DNA from: Candidatus Margulisiibacteriota bacterium
Lineage (GTDB): Bacteria > Margulisbacteria > Termititenacia > Termititenacales > Termititenacaceae
DNA length: 15,569 nucleotides
Assembly: GCA_031264205.1 (NCBI GenBank)
Contig: JAISEH010000142.1
Coordinates: 1 to 15,569, forward strand
Direction: 5' to 3'
How positions within the stretch are numbered: the stretch's first letter is position 1; every line of letters starts with the position of its first letter. Below are positions 1-5,613 of this stretch, piece by piece. The notes under the pieces are model-generated. The model saw only the letters and a list, made by a program, of their open reading frames with translations, made no database searches and was not told the DNA's origin. A program made the position numbers and the translations under genes.

Positions 1-2357
1 ATATAGACACCAAAGTGAATTTGGCGGCGGCTTATGAATTTACCGGCAAGGCCGAAGCGGTTTGGCAGGATCTACAACGGCGTCTGCAAAACCCCGCGGA
101 AAACCAGCAGTCGCTGACACCGGCGCGGCTGCCGGACAAAGTTTTGTATGCGGAATACGGCGACTCGGCTTTGCGTAAATTTAAAGATTATATTCCGGCC
201 GCGCCGACCGTGGATATTTTGCCGGCGCTGGATTTGCGCGGGCAATTGGACGGACACATAGCCTTTCACAGCCGCGGCGATGATTTCCGCATCGAGCAGA
301 ATTTGCGCATAGTCAGCGGCTCGATTCAAGGACAGGGCGCTGATTTGATAGAAGCCACCGCCGGCACCGGCCGTAGCGGATCGGTCAGCTTGAATATTTT
401 AATGCAAGGTCTGCATGCCGCTAATGTGACCGGTCACGACAGTTTGTTTTTGAGCGCCTTGATCAGCTCCGGCAATTTGTATTTTCAGGATTTTGCTTTG
501 ACGAAAGGCAGCCGCACCGCGCGGCGTGTTTTGACCGGTTCCTTCCCTTTGCTGGGTTTTTGGGACGAGCGTTTTGCGCAGGATGAGATCGATTTGCGTC
601 TGCGTCTGGCTGGCGAGGATTTTGCGCTGTTGATCCCGTTTTTCGGCGGCTCGATCAGCAGTCCGGGCGATGTCGATATTGATCTGCGCGGCACACTGGA
701 TGCGCCGCGGCTTTCCGCAGCTAAATTAAATCTGGCGAATACGCGGATTGGTTTTGACAATTATTATATTCAGGAAGCTTTGATCCGCCGCGCGGATCTG
801 GCTTTGCGCGACAATGAATTAACGCTCAATAATCTGGAAATCATTTTGCGCAGCGGAGAGCAGGATACTCCGCCTTTGCGTTTATCCGGCAGACTGGGTT
901 TGCGGGGCTGGAATTTCCGGCAAACCGAACAAATAGTTTTGCCGGTCAATCTGACGGTCGAGGATATGCAGGGCGAGCTGAATCTCCGCGGTTTGTACAA
1001 TGGTGATTTTGAATTGCGCGACGTGGGACTAAACGGCGAGCTGGCGCTGCCGATCAGCGCGGAGAAAAAAGCGGACTTTGACAAACGGATTCGCGCCAAT
1101 GAACCGCTGGGTCCACTGCTGACCGGCACGCTGGCTTTCTCCAATGGGACGCTGATCCTCTTGGCTGCCGACAAACCGCTCAATCTCAAATCGGAAAAAG
1201 CGCTCTCGGTGATGCTGGATTTGAATTTAAATATAAAAAACAATCTGCGCGCGGCGTCCACGGCGTCGCTCTTGAGCGGCGATTTTTCCGGGTTTTTGGG
1301 ACAGATCAATGTGGGCTTGCGCGACAACAATCCGCCTGTGCGCATCGGCGGCTCGACGAATTATTTGCGTATCGGCGGCTTGATTTATCTTGACGACGGT
1401 TATGTGAGTTTTCTCAACCGCAAATTTACTTTGCTGGAGCAGCGAGATCAGGAAAAATATTTTTTGGGCGCGACGACACATCGTCCGCAGGAAAATTATC
1501 TGGAATTTGGCGAGACGGAGAAATATACGCTCGAGCCGTATCTCTCGGCGGTGGCGCAGACTACGGTGTATGACACGCAGGTCGTCAGCGGCTCCGCGCT
1601 GGCGGTGTCCGGCGATATAGATGAAGACGCCGCGCCGCAAACGTTCACGACAGAGACGGATTATTTGGTGTTCATCGATGGCTCGGTTTTCGACCTGTCG
1701 TCTATCACTTTTGAAAAGTATCGCAAAGAGAATCTGGATATGAAGCTGGACGGCGAGCCTTATGTCCTGCGTGATAAAACTACCGGTAAAACTATCGACC
1801 AGTATCGTTTTCAGGAACTGGCTTATGCGATCTCTCCGCCGCTGATGAAATCCGCGCTGGCTCTGGCGCGCGGCACGAGCACACAGACCGGCGGCGAAGT
1901 GGTCAGGGAAACCGCGCGCGATCTGACTGTGACGGAGATAAATTTGCTGGCGCGCACTATTTTGCGGCCGGTGGAAAAAAGTGTGGCGCAGACAGCCGGA
2001 CTCTATGATGTGCGTTTCAAACGCGACATCGGCGCGGACGCGGCGCGTTTCGCCGGACTGGAAACTCAAGCCGCGCTGACAGACGAAGAAGACGCGCTTT
2101 TGACCGAATATTTGTTCGGCCTGGAAATGGTCAAAGAGCTTTGGAAAGAGCGGATTTTTTTCAGCGTGGACACCACGCTGGACCGCAATCTGCAAAACAA
2201 GAGATTAAATATTACAGTCGGTTCTTATAAATTGACTTTTAAACTGCTGAAAAATTATTTTCTGGACGAGCTGTCTTTGAATGTCGGACAGGAATTGGAT
2301 TTGCAACAGGAAGAATATATACCGGCGCTGTCGCTGGAAATGCTGCACAATTTTTGA
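1..2357 (+). CDS. tamB: TamB-like inner-membrane translocation/assembly protein, C-terminal part (5' end outside window)
   Basis: The reading frame is open to the left edge (codons from position 3), so the N-terminus is missing and the GTG at 15 is not a true start; about 785 residues remain. TamB spans the periplasm from an inner-membrane anchor and works with an Omp85 partner in outer-membrane assembly or lipid transport. The visible sequence is a long run of short beta-strand repeats rich in Leu, Gly and Asp, as expected for the hydrophobic groove of this family. It contains the pattern 'YLRIGGLIYLDDGYVSFLNR' and ends in the conserved DUF490-type C-terminal region (strand pattern 'VDTTLDRNLQNKRLNITVG', final Phe). 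An Omp85 gene follows after 11 nt, the usual tamA-tamB pairing in reverse order. The family assignment is by pattern recognition; a generic AsmA-like or DUF490 protein is the alternative. Confidence 0.82.
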   Translation, partial: IDTKVNLAAAYEFTGKAEAVWQDLQRRLQNPAENQQSLTPARLPDKVLYAEYGDSALRKFKDYIPAAPTVDILPALDLRGQLDGHIAFHSRGDDFRIEQNLRIVSGSIQGQGADLIEATAGTGRSGSVSLNILMQGLHAANVTGHDSLFLSALISSGNLYFQDFALTKGSRTARRVLTGSFPLLGFWDERFAQDEIDLRLRLAGEDFALLIPFFGGSISSPGDVDIDLRGTLDAPRLSAAKLNLANTRIGFDNYYIQEALIRRADLALRDNELTLNNLEIILRSGEQDTPPLRLSGRLGLRGWNFRQTEQIVLPVNLTVEDMQGELNLRGLYNGDFELRDVGLNGELALPISAEKKADFDKRIRANEPLGPLLTGTLAFSNGTLILLAADKPLNLKSEKALSVMLDLNLNIKNNLRAASTASLLSGDFSGFLGQINVGLRDNNPPVRIGGSTNYLRIGGLIYLDDGYVSFLNRKFTLLEQRDQEKYFLGATTHRPQENYLEFGETEKYTLEPYLSAVAQTTVYDTQVVSGSALAVSGDIDEDAAPQTFTTETDYLVFIDGSVFDLSSITFEKYRKENLDMKLDGEPYVLRDKTTGKTIDQYRFQELAYAISPPLMKSALALARGTSTQTGGEVVRETARDLTVTEINLLARTILRPVEKSVAQTAGLYDVRFKRDIGADAARFAGLETQAALTDEEDALLTEYLFGLEMVKELWKERIFFSVDTTLDRNLQNKRLNITVGSYKLTFKLLKNYFLDELSLNVGQELDLQQEEYIPALSLEMLHNF

Positions 2358-2368
2358 CGGAGTAAATA

Positions 2369-4108
2369 ATGAAAAAGTTTTTGAGCGTGATTTTAATCTG
2401 TTGCGGTCTGCACGCGCTGGACACGGAATATTTTAATCTGCCGGTTTTGTACATCGCAGTGACCGGCAATCAGATCTACAGCGCGCAGGATATTTTGAGC
2501 CGCGCGCAGATCAAAACCCGCCGCGGCCAGCGTCTCGACGCGCCGGTTTTGCAGGAAGACATTAACCGGATCATGGCGCTGGGCGGTTTTCAGGCTGTTG
2601 ATGTGGATTTGCAGCCGCGCGGCGGCGGTTTGCTGCTCCTTTTTGTCGTGAGCGAAAATCCGGTTTTGCGCGCGGTGGAGTTTGCCGGCAATGTCTCGCT
2701 GCCGGAAACGCAGATCAGGGATTTTTGGCAAACCGAAGCAGGCGAGCAATTAAATTTTTTGACACTGGAAAAAGACATTCAGCATTTGAACAAGGTTTAT
2801 CAAAGAGAAGGTTACGAACTTTCTTCGATACAGGAAATCAAGCTGGTTTCGGACAATGTGTTGCACGTGCGCGTCGTCGAGCCGGTGGTCGGCGAAATTA
2901 TTTTGTCCGGCAATATTTACACGCATGGTGACCTGCTCCGGCGCGAGATGGCGCTCTCGCCCGGCAAAGTTTTCAACGCCAAAACTCTCGCCGCAGACCG
3001 TATGCGCATTTTCCGCCTGGGTTATTTTTCCGCGGTGTTGCTGCCGGAAATAACTCCGGGTGTGAATGACGGCGAGGTGGATATCCGGCTGCAAGTAAGA
3101 CCAAAAAAGAAAAGTCAGCTCAACGCCGGTTTGGGCGTCACCTCGCGCGAACAATTTGCTTTTGCGCGGGTTAGTCTGATTAATCTGCTGGATACCGGCG
3201 AGCAAATACAGCTCAATATGCAGTTTGGCCGCGAATACCGCCTGCCCAACGCTCTGCCGAAATCCAGCTACCGCGCGCGCTACTATTATCCGTGGTTTTT
3301 AACGCGCGATTTGACCTGGGGTTTTACCAGTTATCGGAACACCAGTTACGAGACGATACGCAATCCCGAATCCGGCGTCGGCGATATACTGGCGATTCGC
3401 CGCAATGGTTTTTCCACAGACTTCAGTCTGCCGCTGCCTTTTGGCCGGCAGTACAATATTTTGCTGGAATACAAAGACGAGTTTGTGCAGGAAGACCGGC
3501 CCAATCCTGACCTGCATTATCTCAAACGCTCACTGGCGCTGACTTATATTTACGACAGCCTGCGTTATCTGGACGAGACCGGCATTGCGCTGGACGGCGA
3601 TATGTACCGCCTGCATTTTGAGGGTGGCGGCGATCTGCATTTTCTCGACCAGAAAATTATCAGTATGGGCGGCGTGGAATTTCTCCGCAACGAGCTGCAG
3701 TATTTGCGCTACATACCGCTGACTGGCGACAACAATGTAGTGGGCGTCAGTTACCGCAGCGGCGCTTACCTGTCCTCGCGCGACCGCAATATTCTCGAGG
3801 GCGAGGAATATTCGCTGGGCGGCGGCTCCACAGTGCGCGGTTACGCGGATATCGAGCCTTTTGCCGTCGGGCCAAAAATGATTTTAATCAACGCCGAGTA
3901 CCGCTATATTTTCAATGAATACTGGCAGGGCGTTTTGTTTTACGATTGGGGACGCGCTTTTGACGATCCGCAAATTTCGGTCAAAGAATTTAAATCCGGT
4001 TATGGCTTTGGCGTGCGGCTGTCCACGCCGATCGGCCCGCTGCGTTTCGATCTCGGCCACGGCGAGCTGCACTGGATTTTGCATTTTGGTTTGGGGTATA
4101 CGTTTTGA
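2369..4108 (+). CDS. Omp85-family outer-membrane protein with three POTRA domains (TamA/BamA-like)
   Basis: This 579-residue Omp85 protein has an N-terminal signal peptide (Lys-Lys then a hydrophobic run, residues 1 to about 17). Three POTRA domains follow at roughly 25-97, 98-172 and 173-245, then a 16-strand-type barrel from about 250 to 579. Barrel hallmarks are visible: the loop-6 VRGY motif at V489-Y492, the 'GPLRFDLG' strand near 557-563, and a terminal Phe. Three POTRA domains and about 580 residues match TamA better than five-POTRA BamA. Its place 11 nt after a TamB-like gene supports a TamA role, but many non-proteobacterial lineages pair TamB with a BamA paralogue, so no symbol is given. 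The ATG at 2369 has a GGAG Shine-Dalgarno at 2359-2362. The stop lies 4 nt before the first hairpin of the downstream structured element. A second, longer Omp85 protein begins at 5610. Confidence 0.88.
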   Translation: MKKFLSVILICCGLHALDTEYFNLPVLYIAVTGNQIYSAQDILSRAQIKTRRGQRLDAPVLQEDINRIMALGGFQAVDVDLQPRGGGLLLLFVVSENPVLRAVEFAGNVSLPETQIRDFWQTEAGEQLNFLTLEKDIQHLNKVYQREGYELSSIQEIKLVSDNVLHVRVVEPVVGEIILSGNIYTHGDLLRREMALSPGKVFNAKTLAADRMRIFRLGYFSAVLLPEITPGVNDGEVDIRLQVRPKKKSQLNAGLGVTSREQFAFARVSLINLLDTGEQIQLNMQFGREYRLPNALPKSSYRARYYYPWFLTRDLTWGFTSYRNTSYETIRNPESGVGDILAIRRNGFSTDFSLPLPFGRQYNILLEYKDEFVQEDRPNPDLHYLKRSLALTYIYDSLRYLDETGIALDGDMYRLHFEGGGDLHFLDQKIISMGGVEFLRNELQYLRYIPLTGDNNVVGVSYRSGAYLSSRDRNILEGEEYSLGGGSTVRGYADIEPFAVGPKMILINAEYRYIFNEYWQGVLFYDWGRAFDDPQISVKEFKSGYGFGVRLSTPIGPLRFDLGHGELHWILHFGLGYTF

Positions 4109-4112
4109 GGAG

Positions 4113-4144
4113 TACTTTCTTTTTCACGAGCGAAAAAGAAAGTA
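4113..4144 (+). other. 13-bp hairpin just after the Omp85 stop codon
   Basis: Arms 4113-4125 and 4132-4144 are perfectly complementary around the loop ACGAGC. The hairpin begins 4 nt after the Omp85 TGA stop. No T-run follows, so it is a poor intrinsic terminator by itself; it could still protect the transcript's 3' end. It is the outer hairpin of the left structured element. Confidence 0.75.
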
Positions 4145-4318
4145 TCCAAAGAAAACGCCCGCAGGGGCTCCCAAGCCGCCCCTGCACCCCGCAATAGTTT
4201 TCGTTATCTGCGCCGCAAAAGCTCTGTTGCCTTATTTATGCAGATGTCTGTTCGCTCTGCGTACTAGCCCGCATGTGTTATCAGGGTTAGCATTCTGGCG
4301 GGAAAACGCTTTTGCTAC
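4113..4318 (+). repeat. Left copy of a structured inverted element (hairpin-hairpin-core)
   Basis: This is one of two oppositely oriented copies of an element of about 206 bp that enclose the minus-strand gene at 4356-5288. Read on the plus strand it has a perfect 13-bp hairpin with a 6-nt loop (4113-4125/4132-4144). Next comes an 8-bp GC-rich hairpin with a 9-nt loop (4161-4168/4178-4185), then a 103-bp core (4216-4318). The core matches the reverse complement of 5342-5444 at 101 of 103 positions. The hairpin half has diverged in sequence, but stem lengths, loop lengths and order are kept. The core can form a 7-bp stem (4264-4270/4284-4290) that needs one G-U pair in this orientation. No transposase lies nearby. 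It could be a non-autonomous mobile repeat, an RNA element, or a recombination site for the cargo gene. Confidence 0.85.
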
Positions 4319-4355
4319 GGTGTTATTTTGTATTTGGTTTTTTTGTTGATGCGAC
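4319..4355. other. Short AT-rich junction between left element and DUF5655 gene
   Basis: The 37 bases between the repeat core and the gene's stop codon are T-rich on the plus strand. They show no convincing terminator hairpin for the minus-strand gene; its transcript would run on into the left element, whose hairpins could end or stabilise it. Confidence 0.4.
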
Positions 4356-5288
4356 TTAACCACCTATATTATCAAAGGCTTGCCGTACATATTCCTTGGA
4401 CGCTTCCAATTCCACAGCGTTTTTGATTTTCAACTCAAAATCGCCAGTACCATAATGCCCAATATTAGTAACGTCACGGCCATTACTTGGGATTTTTGAG
4501 TCCTTGGGGTTAAGTTTCAGATACAAAATCAATTTGTTTTTCTTAATCTCCAAACAAACAAAGTTTTGTGTAGCTTTGTATGCAATATAAAACTTCTTTG
4601 GAGCTTCTTCTATTGATTCATCGATAGTTAAAATATATTCTCTTAAATCCTGAAAGAGCGATTTAATTTTTTCATCTATTTTTTTTAAATGTTCTTCAAC
4701 CGTATATGACCCAGTCTGTCTAGTTAATGCCGCTTTTTTTCCTGCTAGAACCATAACCGGATTTTTATTGTTGTCTTTTATATTGGAAAATTTTACTAAA
4801 CTTTTCTGAAATACTTCTTCTAAATATAATGCATTTGTTTCATAAAGACGATATTGCCAGAGTTCAACATTTGCGCCGACCATCTGGGCAGCGTGTATGT
4901 CGTATTTTTTATAACTTGGAGCAATGCAAATCACACGAATATCTCCCCAATCAACCACAACGTTTTTACCCAATGCTTTATTGACGGCAACTTGAAAATC
5001 CCCGTGATGATCTTTCAGCCAAGACAAATAATATAGACTTTGATTGATCAACTCGGAAGATTCCACTTTTTTATATTCAATAATCACAGGATTATTATCT
5101 TCCGACAAAGCGAGAGAATCTATTCGGCCAGCATGTTCATTTCCCGTAAAAAATTCCGTTGCGACAAATCTACAGTTAAAAACTGTTTGTAAATTATTTT
5201 CTATAAGTGTTTGGATTTCTTTTTCCAAATTAAAATTGGTTGGTTTAGCCAGAGAGAGTCGATTATTTTCTATATGAAACAATGGCAT
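4356..5288 (-). CDS. Predicted PD-(D/E)XK nuclease-like protein with C-terminal DUF5655 domain
   Basis: This 310-residue protein resembles the 'MPLF.I..N.L'-starting family that ends in a DUF5655 domain. The N-terminal half (about 20-150) carries a PD-(D/E)XK-type signature: D57 in 'GRIDSLAL' and, after 13 residues, 'IIEYKK' giving E71-x-K73, with E30 or E45 as a possible upstream acidic residue. The C-terminal domain (about 200-308) matches DUF5655. No experimental function is known to me; DNA binding or cleavage, perhaps in defence, is inferred from the fold signature. The ATG at 5288 has an AGGA Shine-Dalgarno 7 nt upstream. The gene is clearly more AT-rich than its neighbours, lies on the opposite strand, and is enclosed by the inverted structured elements, all signs of horizontal acquisition. 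It looks intact, with no frameshift or internal stop. Confidence 0.8.
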   Translation of the reverse strand: MPLFHIENNRLSLAKPTNFNLEKEIQTLIENNLQTVFNCRFVATEFFTGNEHAGRIDSLALSEDNNPVIIEYKKVESSELINQSLYYLSWLKDHHGDFQVAVNKALGKNVVVDWGDIRVICIAPSYKKYDIHAAQMVGANVELWQYRLYETNALYLEEVFQKSLVKFSNIKDNNKNPVMVLAGKKAALTRQTGSYTVEEHLKKIDEKIKSLFQDLREYILTIDESIEEAPKKFYIAYKATQNFVCLEIKKNKLILYLKLNPKDSKIPSNGRDVTNIGHYGTGDFELKIKNAVELEASKEYVRQAFDNIGG

Positions 5289-5320
5289 TTGTTAGTCCTA
5301 TTTAAACCTATTTTAGTAAT

Positions 5321-5348
5321 ATTATCATGGATTTACATATAGTAGCAA
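5321..5348 (-). promoter_or_regulatory. Possible promoter of the DUF5655 gene
   Basis: On the minus strand TTGCTA (5348-5343) and GATAAT (5326-5321) are 16 bp apart. The -35-like hexamer lies in the end of the right repeat core, so the repeat could supply half of the promoter. The -10 matches the consensus at five of six positions, the -35 at four. This is a pattern match only. Confidence 0.35.
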
Positions 5349-5551
5349 AAGCGTTTTCCCGCCAGAATGCTAACCCTGATAACACATGCGGGCTAGTACG
5401 CAGAGCGAACAGACATCTACATAAATAAAGCAACAGAGCTTTTGTGGTTATGAAAGTCGTAGCCAGTTGACAGGGGTTTGGGGGCTGTCTTTGGAAGCCC
5501 CCAAAAAGCGCTTTCTTTTGCATATTTCTTTGGCGCATCAAAGAAATATGC
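5342..5551 (-). repeat. Right copy of the structured inverted element
   Basis: Read on the minus strand this copy has the same order as the left one. A perfect 13-bp hairpin with a 6-nt loop (5539-5551/5520-5532) comes first. A 10-bp GC-rich hairpin with a 9-nt loop (5496-5505/5477-5486) follows, then the 103-bp core (5444-5342). The core differs from the left copy at two positions, while the hairpin half differs widely yet keeps pairing in both stems. It lies upstream of the DUF5655 gene and points into it, so transcription through it would give that gene a structured leader. It also separates bamA from the upstream Omp85 gene. Confidence 0.85.
5520..5551 (-). other. Outer 13-bp hairpin of the right element
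   Basis: Arms 5520-5532 and 5539-5551 are perfectly complementary with a 6-nt loop. The sequence is unrelated to the left outer hairpin apart from a short TTTCTTT-like tract, but stem and loop lengths are identical. This is compensatory change rather than simple copying. Confidence 0.75.
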
Positions 5552-5571
5552 CCGCCGGAGGCTAAAAAAAT

Positions 5572-5600
5572 ATGACAGATTTCCTCAAACACGTTATTAT
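5572..5600 (+). promoter_or_regulatory. Candidate bamA promoter
   Basis: ATGACA (5572-5577) and TATTAT (5595-5600) are separated by exactly 17 bp, each matching the sigma-70 consensus at five of six positions. A start site about 7 nt after the -10 would fall only 2-3 nt before the bamA GTG at 5610, giving an almost leaderless message. The same bases also encode a short leader ORF, so the two readings compete. Confidence 0.4.
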
Positions 5601-5613
5601 TCCACCCGCGTGA
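5572..5613 (+). CDS. Possible 13-codon leader ORF overlapping the bamA start
   Basis: An ATG at 5572 opens a 13-codon frame (MTDFLKHVIIPPA). Its TGA stop at 5611-5613 overlaps the bamA GTG at 5610-5612 as GTGA, the classic geometry of translational coupling. A GGAGG Shine-Dalgarno lies at 5557-5561, 10 nt upstream, slightly long. bamA itself has no convincing Shine-Dalgarno before its GTG, so coupling would explain its translation. It may instead be the remnant of a longer upstream gene cut by the neighbouring element, or chance. Confidence 0.4.
   Translation: MTDFLKHVIIPPA

Noticed and set aside
1227..2195. Minus-strand open frame of 322 codons opposite the TamB-like gene
   Set aside because: Shadow of a strongly supported coding region; no start signals or recognisable domain.
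4113..4318. CRISPR or integron attC interpretation of the paired elements
   Set aside because: There are only two inverted copies with no spacer series, and I see no integrase-type core site or cas gene.
3915..4349. Plus-strand open frame across the Omp85 3' end and left element
   Set aside because: Most of it is out of frame with Omp85 and the rest is repeat DNA; only the core peptide is noted as a finding.
4109..5561. Target-site duplication around the island (GGAG at 4109-4112 and 5558-5561)
   Set aside because: Only 4 bp, not at equivalent distance from the two element ends, and one copy also serves as a Shine-Dalgarno sequence.
5478..5609. N-terminal extension of bamA from a TTG at 5478
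   Set aside because: It translates the right repeat element's hairpins and gives a basic tail before a proper signal peptide starting at 5610.
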